64,000 nt of DNA from Alistipes sp. GTDB taxonomy: Bacteria > Bacteroidota > Bacteroidia > Bacteroidales > Rikenellaceae. Each line of letters begins with the position of its first letter. Position 1 is the first letter of the stretch. The DNA is taken from assembly GCA_020026335.1 (NCBI GenBank), contig JAHHQO010000002.1, positions 124,001 to 188,000 of the forward strand, read 5' to 3'. Position numbers and translations under genes: made by a program. This document shows, in pieces, positions 1 to 9,659 of this stretch. The notes beneath the pieces were generated by a model. That model made no database searches. It was not told the DNA's origin and worked only from the letters and a program-made list of their open reading frames with translations.

Positions 1-2000
1 AGGCTGCCAACGACTACCTGTCGGTGGTAGTAGCTCAGCCCAAGGGCACTGTCAATACCACGTCAGATTTCTTCTCGGTAGCCTACAAGGATATCAGTAT
101 CAACAAAAACACCATGACCGATGTCGCTTCGATTTCGCTGTCGGCCGACCTGGTGACTGAAAGCCGTCTGAACTTCCGTCTGGTGATGGAGATGAAGTCG
201 GGCAAGAAGCTCTTCGCCACTTACGAGAATACTTGTACAGAGACTAAGGTTACTCTCGAGAACCAGATGAGCTACAACCGTCAGATACTCGACATCAAAT
301 CGGCTATCTACTCTATTGCAAACGAGAAGTACTACTTCTTCCTCTCGCCCACAGCCGGTCTGACCGACTACTCCGAGATGGAGAAGGCCAACGACTTCGT
401 AAAGATTGCAGTGGACAAACCCATCGGTAGCATCAACACCCGTAACGACTTCTTCGAGGTTACCTACGGCGAGAACATCAACGTAAGCAACACCAATCGT
501 GATGACGTGCGCATCATGAACCTCAAGGCGCTGCTCGAGGAGCAGAACGCTTCGCTGAATGTCGAGTTGGAGACCAAGTCGGGCAATTCGCTCTATCTGG
601 CTTACAACGGTGACATTACAAGAAGCGACATCGAGCTGAAGAACCAGTACGCTTACAACAAGGACGTTTACGGCATCGGTTCGGTACTCGAGTGGAAGAA
701 CAAGGCCGAGGGCTTCAATTACTACTATATCTATGGTCAGAAGGACATCACCGCTCCCTCGAAGACCGAGCAGGGTGTCATCATCAAGGTGGCTGACTCG
801 CTCACCGGCAAGATTGACCTCTCGAAGGCTGATCCCGCACAGGTAGAGGTTCGCTACGGTGATTTCAAGACCGCACAGGGTATGACCGGTACATTGAACA
901 TCGAGCACAAGACCGAGGCTTCGATTGTCATCGAGTTGGACGTTACTTTGGAGAACAACCGAGTACGTGCAGGATACGAAGGTGCATTTGTTGCCGGCTA
1001 CGACAGCCACAACTACATCAAGGTAACCGACAAGGCCACCACACAGGGTACCATCTTCAAGGCATTCCGTGTTGAGCCTTACGTTGCCGGTCATGTGATT
1101 GCCTTTGGTGATGTCAAGACCGTGAACGCTGTCGATGACCTCACAAAGGGTAACTACGCCGTGAAACTCACCGTGGCTGCTACCAAGTTCGGTTCGCTGA
1201 TCAACGTGGCAGAGCAGAAGAACGACTTCTCGTTCGAGCTCTACGACTACAAGAACTACAAGACTTACTACGTGGAGAATGTGGTTAGCGGTACTATCGA
1301 GACCGAGGCCAACGCCGCAAACGACAAGATGGCTTACATCAAACTCGACCTCACTTTGGACAACGGTATCAAGGTTGAATCGGAGTACTATGGTGAGCTG
1401 ACCGGCGTGAAGGCTCTTCCCGACATGAAGCCCGAGAAGTCCTTCGATTCAGCCATCGTCATCACCGACGATAAAGGACAGAAAGAGCTGTACAACAGCA
1501 CGGTGACCCGAATGGAGGTACGTCGCGACTTGTCGAACAAGTGGCACGGCTCGACCGCCCACCCCATCTATGTGTTCTACTTTGTCAACGAGCATACTCA
1601 CGACATTGACGACAGCTACGACATGACCCCCGTTCTGACACTGCCTGTGTCTGCAATCGAGGCAGGTAAAGAGTTTGACCTGACCAAGGCCGGCTTCCAC
1701 TGGGAGTTCAAATACACCAGCGACCTGCTCTCACGCGCCGGTATGGGTTATTCTGACTCTTACACCGAATACGGCATGACCACACTGATGTGTCCCGATA
1801 TGGTGAAAGTGAAGGCTGTTCGCAACGCTGACAAGACTTGGGAGGTGGAATTCACCCTGCAGGACTTCGGTGCGTTCAACCAGTGGAACCCCAATGAGAA
1901 ATCAGGTACGAAGAACATCATCACCATCAAGTGGAAGGGTGCTGCCACCAAGTACTCGGGTCGCAAAATGAACGATCTTACTGACGACTACTACAAATAG
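1..2000 (+). CDS. Surface repeat protein, 5'-truncated by window edge
   Basis: The reading frame is open to base 3 and ends at the TAG at 1998-2000, so the start lies before the window; GTG at 24 is only the first internal start-like codon. The visible part (over 660 residues) has no catalytic motif. It contains at least three related units of about 130-150 residues, each with an aromatic N-terminal strand (SDFFSVAY, NDFFEVTY, NDFSFELY) and a later segment of the type LxVxLETKSGxxLxxxYxG, which suggests repeated beta-sandwich domains. It lies 135 bp before susC in the same direction, so it probably belongs to the same surface-protein operon. The family is not recognised; an exported or lipid-anchored protein is inferred from the context. 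Confidence 0.7.
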   Translation, partial: AANDYLSVVVAQPKGTVNTTSDFFSVAYKDISINKNTMTDVASISLSADLVTESRLNFRLVMEMKSGKKLFATYENTCTETKVTLENQMSYNRQILDIKSAIYSIANEKYYFFLSPTAGLTDYSEMEKANDFVKIAVDKPIGSINTRNDFFEVTYGENINVSNTNRDDVRIMNLKALLEEQNASLNVELETKSGNSLYLAYNGDITRSDIELKNQYAYNKDVYGIGSVLEWKNKAEGFNYYYIYGQKDITAPSKTEQGVIIKVADSLTGKIDLSKADPAQVEVRYGDFKTAQGMTGTLNIEHKTEASIVIELDVTLENNRVRAGYEGAFVAGYDSHNYIKVTDKATTQGTIFKAFRVEPYVAGHVIAFGDVKTVNAVDDLTKGNYAVKLTVAATKFGSLINVAEQKNDFSFELYDYKNYKTYYVENVVSGTIETEANAANDKMAYIKLDLTLDNGIKVESEYYGELTGVKALPDMKPEKSFDSAIVITDDKGQKELYNSTVTRMEVRRDLSNKWHGSTAHPIYVFYFVNEHTHDIDDSYDMTPVLTLPVSAIEAGKEFDLTKAGFHWEFKYTSDLLSRAGMGYSDSYTEYGMTTLMCPDMVKVKAVRNADKTWEVEFTLQDFGAFNQWNPNEKSGTKNIITIKWKGAATKYSGRKMNDLTDDYYK

Positions 2001-2034
2001 TCCGACACCCACAGAGTGATTTTTCAGAGTATGC

Positions 2035-2070
2035 CTCTTCGAGGCAGGGCACAGGTTCTGCCCCGAAGAG
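2035..2070 (+). promoter_or_regulatory. Intergenic stem-loop upstream of susC
   Basis: CTCTTCG (2035-2041) pairs with CGAAGAG (2064-2070) and GGCAG with CTGCC inside it, leaving one opposed a/c mismatch and a 10-nt loop. No T-run follows, so it is more likely an mRNA processing or stability element or a partial attenuator than a full terminator. No TAnnTTTG box is seen between it and susC. Confidence 0.5.
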
Positions 2071-2135
2071 AGCAACTCTAAAAAATAAATCAACTCAAAC
2101 AACAATTATTATTAACAAACGTAAAAGTCGCATTC

Positions 2136-5100
2136 ATGACAAAAAAACTTTTACTATCACTGATGGCTGTGCTTGCTCTGAGCCTCAATGTACTTGCTCA
2201 GGTACATGAAGTGAAGGGTACAGTCAAGGACCAGGCCGGAGAGGCTATCATCGGTGCAACGGTTGTGATTGAAGGCACAACCATAGGAACCTCGACCAAT
2301 GTCGACGGAGGTTTTGAACTCTCGGCGGTCAATCCCTCGGATATACTGTCCATCGCATATATGGGTTATCAGACCCAGAAAATCGAGGTCGGTTCAAAGA
2401 CCCACTTCGACATCGTCCTCGTGGAGGATGCCAAGAAAATCGAAGATGTCATTGTCGTAGCCTTCGGTACCGCCAAGAAAGAGGCCTTCACCGGTTCGGC
2501 AACCGTCATCAAATCGGACGACATTTCAAAGACTCAGCAGTCGAACGTCGCTCAGTCACTGGCAGGTAAGGTAGCCGGTGTGCAACTGTCGAACACTTCG
2601 GGTCAGCCCGGTAAGAGCCCCACGATTCGTATCCGTGGTTTCAGCTCACTGAACGCCGGTAACGACCCTCTCTGGATTGTCGATGGTATGCCCTACTCGG
2701 GTGACTTGAACAACCTCAACCCCAGCGATATCGAGTCGATGACCGTGTTGAAGGATGCTGCTTCGAACTCACTCTACGGTGCGCGTGGTGCCAACGGTGT
2801 CGTAATGATTACCACCAAGAAGGCAAAGACCCAGGAGGCTCACGTTTCGATTGATGCCAAGTGGGGTGTCAATGCTCGTGCCGTGAAGGACTACGAATAC
2901 ATCACCAACCCCGCACAGTTCTACGAGACCCACTATCAGGCTCTGAAGAACTACTACCTCAGCTCAGGTATGAGTGCAGGTGCCGCTCACTTGCGCGCCA
3001 ACTCGGCTCTGACAGGTGACGCCGGCGAAGGCGGTCTGGGTTACATGGTCTACACCGTTCCCCAGAACCAGCAGTTCATCGGTACCAACGGTAAGGTGAA
3101 CCCCAACGCTACTCTCGGCCGCAAGGTCGTTTATGCAGGTCAGGAGTACTACCTCCGTCCCGATGACTGGACAGACGCTGCATTCCGCTCTTCACTCCGT
3201 CAGGAGTACAACGCTTCGATTTCGGGTCAGACCGGTAACGCTTCCATCTACGGTTCGTTCGGTTACCTGAACAACGAAGGTATCGCCTACAACTCTGACA
3301 TGGACCGTTACACTGCCCGCTTCAGAGTAGACTATCAAGCCAAGAAGTGGTTGAAGTTTGGTGCCAACGCCAACTACACCTACTTCGTGTACAACCAGAT
3401 TGACGATAACGGTGCCAGCAACTCGTCGGGTAACGTATTCGCCTACACCACAACCGTAGGTCCTATCTACCCGCTCTACATCCGTGACGGCCAGGGCCGC
3501 ATCATGTACAACGAGGACGGCATCAAGCTCTATGACTACGGTAACGGAGACAACGCCGGTATGGTTCGTTCGCTCTTCCCCAACAGCAACGCGCTGTCGG
3601 ACAGCCGCCTCAACAAGCAGGAGGCCGAGGGTAACGCATTCAACGGTACAGGTTACATCGACATTACCTTCCTCAAGGACTTCAAGTTCACTTTCAATGC
3701 AGGTACATCGCTCGACGAGACTCGCTCGACCAGCGTCACCAACCCCTACTTCGGTCAGTTCGCAAGTGAGAAGGGTATGGTTTCGAAGGGTCACCAGCGT
3801 AACTTCGACCTGAACTTGCAGCAGATTCTCAACTACACCAAGCAGATTGGCGACCACAACATCAATGTAATGCTCGGTCACGAGTCTTACAAGCGCAAGC
3901 TCTATGTTTTGTCGGCTGCGAAGAGCAACATGCTGACTCCCCACAACGACGAGTTGTCGGGTGCCATCATCGACAAGCAGGCTTCCAACTCATCGCGTTC
4001 GGAGTACAACAACGAGGGTTACTTCACCCGTGTGATGTACGACTACGCCAGCCGTTACTTCTTCTCGGCTTCGTATCGTCGCGATGCTTCGTCTCGATTC
4101 CATCCCGACCACCGTTGGGGTAACTTCTGGTCACTGGGTGGTGCGTGGATTATCACTCGTGAGTCGTTCATGGAGAACTCGCGCGATTGGCTGGACAACC
4201 TCAAGTTCAAGGCTTCAATCGGTTCGCAGGGTAACGATAACATCGGTGACTTCCGCTACACCAACACCTACCTCATCGAGAACGCCAACGGTAATGTCTC
4301 GACCATCTTCAACGGTAAGGGTTCGAAGAACATCACTTGGGAGACCAACTCCAACTTCAACGTAGGTCTGGAGTTCAGCTTCCTCCACGGTGCCATCTCG
4401 GGTGGTGCGGAGTACTTCCTGCGTAAGACCACCGATATGTTGCTGGCCTTCCCCACTCCCCCTTCACTGGGTTACTCTTCGTACTATGCCAACGTAGGTG
4501 ATATGCGCAACAGCGGTATCGAGGTAGAGTTGAACTTCAACCCCATCAACCGCGAGCACGTACAGTGGAACTTGAACCTCAACATGACGCACCTGCGCAA
4601 CAAGATTACTTCGTTGCCTCCCGAGCGTCGTACCATCGAGGCTCAGGGCTATCAGGGTTATGTATCGGGTACTACCTTCTTCGGTGAGGGTCTTCCCATG
4701 TACACCTTCTATATGAAGAAGTACGCCGGCGTATCGTCGGAGGGTAAGTCTCTCTGGTACATGGATCAGAAGGACGAGTCGGGTAAGGTGACCCGCATGA
4801 CTACCGACGAGTACTCGAAGGCTTCGGATTACCTCTGCGGTAACCCCATTCCCGATGTATATGGTGGTTTCGGTACCAGCTTGAACTTCTACGGCTTCGA
4901 CTTCAGCATCGACTTCACCTACCAGATCGGTGGTAAGGCTTACGATTCGGGTTACTCGGCTGCCATGTACTCGCCCGCCAACAAATCGACAGGTATGAAC
5001 TGGCACAAGGATATTCTCAACGCTTGGTCGCCCGAGAATCCCCACTCGAACATTCCTCGTCTGCAGTATGAGGACAAGGACCAGAACAACAGTTCTGACC

Positions 5101-5342
5101 GCTTCCTCACCGATGCAACCTACCTCAACCTGCAGAACATCAACTTCGGATACACCCTGCCTTCGAAGTTTACCCGCAAGATGGGTATCGACAAGGTACG
5201 TATCTATCTGTCGTGCGAAAATGTTTACTACTGGTCAAAGCGTAAAGGTTTCGACCCCCGTTACTCTTACTCGGGTGCTACCAGCCAGGCAACCTACTCG
5301 CCCGTGAGAACCATCTCGGGTGGTGTAAACATTCAATTCTAA
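2136..5342 (+). CDS. SusC/RagA-type TonB-linked outer-membrane transporter
   Basis: A 1068-residue outer-membrane transporter of the SusC/RagA family, which takes up oligosaccharides or peptides with TonB energy and a SusD lid. A signal peptide ends near residue 21 (LSLNVLAQ). A carboxypeptidase-D regulatory-like domain follows (about 23-105, VKGTVKDQAGEAIIGATV), then the plug with the family signature around residues 195-225 (DIESMTVLKDAASNSLYGARGA split over GANGVVMITT). The rest is a 22-strand-type barrel rich in aromatic and Asn residues that ends in a terminal Phe (NIQF). There is no extra N-terminal signalling domain, so regulation through an anti-sigma partner is unlikely. SusD follows 31 bp downstream. 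The substrate is unknown; the adjacent S8 protease and absence of glycosidases favour peptides. Confidence 0.95.
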   Translation: MTKKLLLSLMAVLALSLNVLAQVHEVKGTVKDQAGEAIIGATVVIEGTTIGTSTNVDGGFELSAVNPSDILSIAYMGYQTQKIEVGSKTHFDIVLVEDAKKIEDVIVVAFGTAKKEAFTGSATVIKSDDISKTQQSNVAQSLAGKVAGVQLSNTSGQPGKSPTIRIRGFSSLNAGNDPLWIVDGMPYSGDLNNLNPSDIESMTVLKDAASNSLYGARGANGVVMITTKKAKTQEAHVSIDAKWGVNARAVKDYEYITNPAQFYETHYQALKNYYLSSGMSAGAAHLRANSALTGDAGEGGLGYMVYTVPQNQQFIGTNGKVNPNATLGRKVVYAGQEYYLRPDDWTDAAFRSSLRQEYNASISGQTGNASIYGSFGYLNNEGIAYNSDMDRYTARFRVDYQAKKWLKFGANANYTYFVYNQIDDNGASNSSGNVFAYTTTVGPIYPLYIRDGQGRIMYNEDGIKLYDYGNGDNAGMVRSLFPNSNALSDSRLNKQEAEGNAFNGTGYIDITFLKDFKFTFNAGTSLDETRSTSVTNPYFGQFASEKGMVSKGHQRNFDLNLQQILNYTKQIGDHNINVMLGHESYKRKLYVLSAAKSNMLTPHNDELSGAIIDKQASNSSRSEYNNEGYFTRVMYDYASRYFFSASYRRDASSRFHPDHRWGNFWSLGGAWIITRESFMENSRDWLDNLKFKASIGSQGNDNIGDFRYTNTYLIENANGNVSTIFNGKGSKNITWETNSNFNVGLEFSFLHGAISGGAEYFLRKTTDMLLAFPTPPSLGYSSYYANVGDMRNSGIEVELNFNPINREHVQWNLNLNMTHLRNKITSLPPERRTIEAQGYQGYVSGTTFFGEGLPMYTFYMKKYAGVSSEGKSLWYMDQKDESGKVTRMTTDEYSKASDYLCGNPIPDVYGGFGTSLNFYGFDFSIDFTYQIGGKAYDSGYSAAMYSPANKSTGMNWHKDILNAWSPENPHSNIPRLQYEDKDQNNSSDRFLTDATYLNLQNINFGYTLPSKFTRKMGIDKVRIYLSCENVYYWSKRKGFDPRYSYSGATSQATYSPVRTISGGVNIQF

Positions 5343-5373
5343 ATGTTCGAATCTGACTTTGAATTTGTAAAAT

Positions 5374-7023
5374 ATGAAAAAAGTAAAAAATATAACATTT
5401 GCGGCTATCTCGGCAGCCATGCTCTTTACGGGTTGTATCAAAGAGGCTGAGCCCTATTCGGTAGCCACAGAAGAGCAGGTAACCCTGGAGACTCTGATTC
5501 AGGGTATCCCCGCATCTCTCGTTCAGGCCGGCTCGACAGGTTATGCACAGCAGGGCGCTGCCTGGGACTTTGCCCTTCCGGCTATCCACCTGGCAACCGA
5601 GTCAATGACCGGTGACCTGGTGGTTAACGGTAACGTGGGTTACGACTGGTTCTCACAGTGGGGTACCAACGATGCTCTGGGTGCCGATTACGCTATCGGT
5701 GCTCTTCCCTGGGACAACTACTACTCATGGATTATGGCAGCCAACAACGTGATTCAGCATATCGGCGATACCGATGTCAATTCACTGACTGCAAAGGAGA
5801 GATCGTTCCTCGGATTCGCTTACACCTACCGTGCAATGTTCTACCTCGATCTGGTAAGACTCTATGAGTTCAAGGAGAACAAGTACACCGAGGCTCCCAA
5901 CGTGTTGGGTCTGGGTGTGCCCATCGTACTGCCCGAGACCACCGAGGTACAGGCCAAGAACAACCCCCGTGCCAAGGTAGAGGACATCTACAATCAGGTT
6001 ATCTTCCCCGACTTGTCGAAGGCTGAGGAGCTGCTCGCCAGCTACACTCCCGACAACAAGTACGCCATCAGCACCGCTGCCGTTTATGCACTGCAGGCTC
6101 GTGCATGGTTGGAGAGAGCTACCGTAACCAACAACAACGAGGAGTACACCAAGGCTGCCGATTGCGCTCGCAAGGCCATCACCGCCAGCGGTTGCACCCC
6201 TCTGACTCAGGCCGAGTGGGAGGATCCCGCCAACGGTTTCAACAACGCCAATTCGAACAACTCGTGGATTTGGGGTCTGGCTCTGCCCAGCGAGAGCGCT
6301 ACCAACCTGATGTGTTTCACCGCTCACATGAGCACCGAGAACGCATGGAGTGCTTACGGTAACGACGCCTGCCGTGGTATCAACCGCAACCTCTTCAACA
6401 GTATCCACAACAAGGACTTCAGAAAGCACTCATGGTTAGCTCCCGAGCGTAACAACCCCGAGGAGGAGTCTTACTCTTACAAGAGCTGCCGTCCCGACGG
6501 AAGTGTTTATCTGAACAAGCTGCCCGACTACTCGAACATCAAGTTCCGTCCTGCACAGGGTAACTTCAACGATCCCAAGGTGGGCGGTGCTGCCGATCAC
6601 CCCTTGATTCGTGTCGAGGAGATGTACTTCATCGAGGCTGAGGCAAAGGCTCACATCAACCTTTCGGACGGTGCTCGCCTGCTCAACGAGTTCATGAACA
6701 ACTACCGTATGACTGACGGCGGTGTATATGACTGCACAAACATGGCTACCACCATCGAGTCGTTCACCAACGAGATGCTCCTTCAGAAGCGTATCGAGTT
6801 CTGGGGCGAGGGTATCATCATGTTCGACCTCAAGCGTCTCAACGTATCGACCAAGCGTGGTTACGTAGGTACCAACGCTCCCGGTTCGTACCGTCTGAAT
6901 GCCGACGGCCGTGCACCCTACTGGAACTTCGTGATTACCCGTGGTGAGACCCAGAACAACCCCATCATCGGTACTCAGAACAACCCCGACCCCTCACAGA
7001 GCATCAAGCCCTGGAACGGTTGA
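5374..7023 (+). CDS. SusD/RagB-type surface lipoprotein
   Basis: A 549-residue RagB/SusD-family lipoprotein that forms the lid over the SusC barrel and captures substrate at the cell surface. The lipobox is MLFTGC with Cys21, followed by KEAEPYS. Typical features are the helical TPR-like N-terminal half with conserved YRAMFYLDLVRLYE, the ADHPLIRVEEMYFIEAEA stretch and the C-terminal LLQKRIEFWGEG/MFDLKRLN region. It is 31 bp after susC and 48 bp before the next lipoprotein, clearly one operon. Confidence 0.95.
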   Translation: MKKVKNITFAAISAAMLFTGCIKEAEPYSVATEEQVTLETLIQGIPASLVQAGSTGYAQQGAAWDFALPAIHLATESMTGDLVVNGNVGYDWFSQWGTNDALGADYAIGALPWDNYYSWIMAANNVIQHIGDTDVNSLTAKERSFLGFAYTYRAMFYLDLVRLYEFKENKYTEAPNVLGLGVPIVLPETTEVQAKNNPRAKVEDIYNQVIFPDLSKAEELLASYTPDNKYAISTAAVYALQARAWLERATVTNNNEEYTKAADCARKAITASGCTPLTQAEWEDPANGFNNANSNNSWIWGLALPSESATNLMCFTAHMSTENAWSAYGNDACRGINRNLFNSIHNKDFRKHSWLAPERNNPEEESYSYKSCRPDGSVYLNKLPDYSNIKFRPAQGNFNDPKVGGAADHPLIRVEEMYFIEAEAKAHINLSDGARLLNEFMNNYRMTDGGVYDCTNMATTIESFTNEMLLQKRIEFWGEGIIMFDLKRLNVSTKRGYVGTNAPGSYRLNADGRAPYWNFVITRGETQNNPIIGTQNNPDPSQSIKPWNG

Positions 7024-7071
7024 TAACAGCCCCTTGAATAATCGATTTGTCAAACTATAAAAGCAAAAATC

Positions 7072-9576
7072 GTGAAGACATTAAGAAATATATTACCGTT
7101 GCTGATGGCATTCATTGCCTTCGCAGGATGTTCGGACGACCTGACTTACAACAAGGGTGAGCAGGAGCAGTCCAACTGCTACGGTGTCTACTTCCCCAAG
7201 AAGCAGAAAACCAAAACCAATTTGGAGTTCGAACCCGGAGCAACCACATCGGTAACCTACACGGTGAAGCGTCGCAACGTTGTTGACCCCATCACCGTAC
7301 CTCTGGTGGTCAATGCCAACGAGGAGAACATCTTTGCTGTCGAGCCCCTGACTTTCGAGGCAGGTGAGGCTGAGGCTCAGATGACGGTCAACTTCCCCAA
7401 CGCACAGATGGGTAAGACCTACACTTGCAACATCACTGTCGAGGATCCCCTCTACGCTTCGGTGTACAGCAAGGACAACACCAACATCTCGCTGTCGCTG
7501 GTACTCGCCAAGTGGGACAAGGTTACCAACGGTGATGCCACTACCGGTCTCTATCGCGATGATATTCTCGGTAACTTCTACTCGCTCAACAGCGAGGGCT
7601 TCAACCCCACTCCCGAGGTGAAGGTCGAGATTTTCGAGCGTTCGGACAAGAAGGGTTACTACCGTATGAAGGCCTACACTCAGGAGTTCATCGTGGCATT
7701 TGCCGGTGGTCCCGTGAATGTAGAGTGCAAGGACGCATGGACTTATGTCGATGCAACCGACCCCGAAAAGGTATTCTTCCCCTACCAGAGCACCGGTCTG
7801 ACACTGGTTCCCAGCAGCGGTGAGACTTACTTCGCATCTTCGGTTCCCGAGAACTTCTCGCTCGATGCAACTGCCGGCCAGTATGGTAAGTTGAAGGACG
7901 GTATCATCTCGTTCCCCGCACAGAGCATCGTTGTCGAGTGGCCCAACAGCTCCGACGCAGGTAAGTTCTTCTACGCTAACAACAACGGCATGCATCGTAT
8001 CCTTCTGCCCGGTGCAAAGGTATTCGATTACTCGGTACAGCTCTCGAAGGGCGAGCCCAAGGACGGTGCCGTTGATATCGCAGCCAAGATGGGTGAGCAC
8101 GCAGCCAAGTTGCGTTACACCTTCTTCTCGGGCAAGCTCTCTGAGGGCGAGGCCATGATGAAGGCTCAGGACATCGACGCCAACAAGATTCCTGCCGACA
8201 AGATTAACGAGATTACCGCCGACGGTACCATCACTGCCAAGGATATGGCAGAGGGTACAGGTGTTTATACCCTCGTGGGTTGTATCTATGACGACAAGAA
8301 CGTCATGCGCGGATTCACCCACATCTCGTTCGGTTTCATCGCCAAGGGTGATGAGTATCCCGTGGTTCTGACTGTCGGTCTGGAGGCTACCAACGAGTTC
8401 GCAGGTATGGGTATCAACTCCGATAACTCTGCCAAGGTATATGCCTACGGTGAGAACATCGAGTCTATCAAGTACGGTCTGTTCGCCACCAAGAAGATTG
8501 GTGACGCCAACCTTGAGGCTACCCTCAAGCAGCACGGTCAGCCTTTCACTGCCGAGCAGCTCAAGGAGGTCAACGAAGGCCACTTCAGCCAGATGCTGAC
8601 CAATCTGAACGGTGACACAGAATACACTTTCGCAGTTTTGGCTTACAACGGCTTCGTCAGCAAGCTCATCACCGCGACTATCCGCACCACCGGTAAGTAC
8701 AACCCCGGTTTGGAGCCCGGATTCGTATTCGAGGACTTCCTGCCTGCATCGCAGCAGCCCACCAAGGAGAAGCTCATCTCTACAAAGTGGAACTACTACG
8801 CTACCAATGTCATGTCAGAGCAGCCCATGCGTAAGAAGCTCGGCACGGTGACCATCACCGATGCTCCCGACAACGCCGAGGACGATAAGGGTGCCGACCT
8901 GCTGATGATTAAGGGTCTTCAGGGCGTGACCTTCGACCAGGGTGGTGAGCTGCCCGCAGCTTACGTTCCCACATCGAACATGTTGAAGAACGCAGGTATG
9001 ATTGGTGCCATCTCTCCCCGTCTGTCAACTACTCCCGTGGGTAAGATTGACGGTCAGGACATCATCTGCGGTTGCGTGGCTGAGGAAGACACCGACAACG
9101 TATATGCATTGAGCTACCCCTTCCTCGGTGGTGCCGTAGCTGACGGTTACATCTATTTCGTTCCCACACCTGCATATCAGATGTCATCGGGTATGACCTT
9201 CCGCTATATGTTCACCGGTAGCAGCAACACCGTATTCACCCTGCTGACCGACATGTTGCTCGTAGATCCCGACAAGGATATGGGTGGCATTCCCGAGGCA
9301 GCCGCTGCCCGCATGAGCAAGATGAACGAGATGGCTCGTCAGATGGCTACTCCCAAGAACTTCGTTGAGCTGCCTGCATTCGCAGCAAACGGTGCTGTGG
9401 AGGTTAAGCACGAGCTGATCAACCTGGCTCAGGGCTTCATTCCTGCATCGGCTCCCCAGTTCAAGGTGAGCGGTGCCGAGGTGGTATTCACCCAGAAGAC
9501 AGAGCAGCCTGCCGGCGGTTCGGCTACCGAGTTCACCATGAAGAAGACCGACGTAGCCTTGCTGGTACGCAAATAG
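7072..9576 (+). CDS. Large surface lipoprotein of a SusCD locus
   Basis: An 834-residue protein starting with GTG at 7072 (MKTLRNILPLL) and carrying a lipobox ending at Cys19 (FAGCSDD). Near residues 45-150 it resembles the beta-sandwich domains common in third or fourth genes of SusCD loci (TTSVTYTVKRR, then VPLVVNANEE). A middle part (about 150-330) contains a GLYRDDILGNFY segment often seen in Bacteroidota lipoproteins of similar position, and a fibronectin-like segment follows (TEYTFAVLAYNGF). No enzyme motif is visible. By position it is probably a surface ligand-binding partner of the SusCD complex. The exact family is not recognised. Confidence 0.75.
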   Translation: MKTLRNILPLLMAFIAFAGCSDDLTYNKGEQEQSNCYGVYFPKKQKTKTNLEFEPGATTSVTYTVKRRNVVDPITVPLVVNANEENIFAVEPLTFEAGEAEAQMTVNFPNAQMGKTYTCNITVEDPLYASVYSKDNTNISLSLVLAKWDKVTNGDATTGLYRDDILGNFYSLNSEGFNPTPEVKVEIFERSDKKGYYRMKAYTQEFIVAFAGGPVNVECKDAWTYVDATDPEKVFFPYQSTGLTLVPSSGETYFASSVPENFSLDATAGQYGKLKDGIISFPAQSIVVEWPNSSDAGKFFYANNNGMHRILLPGAKVFDYSVQLSKGEPKDGAVDIAAKMGEHAAKLRYTFFSGKLSEGEAMMKAQDIDANKIPADKINEITADGTITAKDMAEGTGVYTLVGCIYDDKNVMRGFTHISFGFIAKGDEYPVVLTVGLEATNEFAGMGINSDNSAKVYAYGENIESIKYGLFATKKIGDANLEATLKQHGQPFTAEQLKEVNEGHFSQMLTNLNGDTEYTFAVLAYNGFVSKLITATIRTTGKYNPGLEPGFVFEDFLPASQQPTKEKLISTKWNYYATNVMSEQPMRKKLGTVTITDAPDNAEDDKGADLLMIKGLQGVTFDQGGELPAAYVPTSNMLKNAGMIGAISPRLSTTPVGKIDGQDIICGCVAEEDTDNVYALSYPFLGGAVADGYIYFVPTPAYQMSSGMTFRYMFTGSSNTVFTLLTDMLLVDPDKDMGGIPEAAAARMSKMNEMARQMATPKNFVELPAFAANGAVEVKHELINLAQGFIPASAPQFKVSGAEVVFTQKTEQPAGGSATEFTMKKTDVALLVRK

Positions 9577-9585
9577 GACTATTCG

Positions 9586-9620
9586 GGGGAGGCCGAACGG
9601 CCCGTCTGTGAGACCTCCCC
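9586..9620 (+). promoter_or_regulatory. Intercistronic stem-loop before the protease gene
   Basis: GGGGAGG (9586-9592) pairs with CCTCCCC (9614-9620) around a 21-nt loop holding a smaller CCG/CGG pairing. Only TTAT follows, so it would be a weak terminator at best and may tune expression of the downstream protease. Confidence 0.4.
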
Positions 9621-9659
9621 TTATCTACTTAACGCAGAATAATTAAAACAGCATATAAT

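Noticed and set aside
63..1094. Long antisense open frame opposite the surface repeat protein
   Set aside because: Its composition is a shadow of the sense gene's codon bias; no domain, no start context, no promoter.
7093..8583. 496-codon antisense frame in the large lipoprotein gene
   Set aside because: Leu/Val/Gly-rich shadow of a strong plus-strand gene with signal peptide and lipobox.
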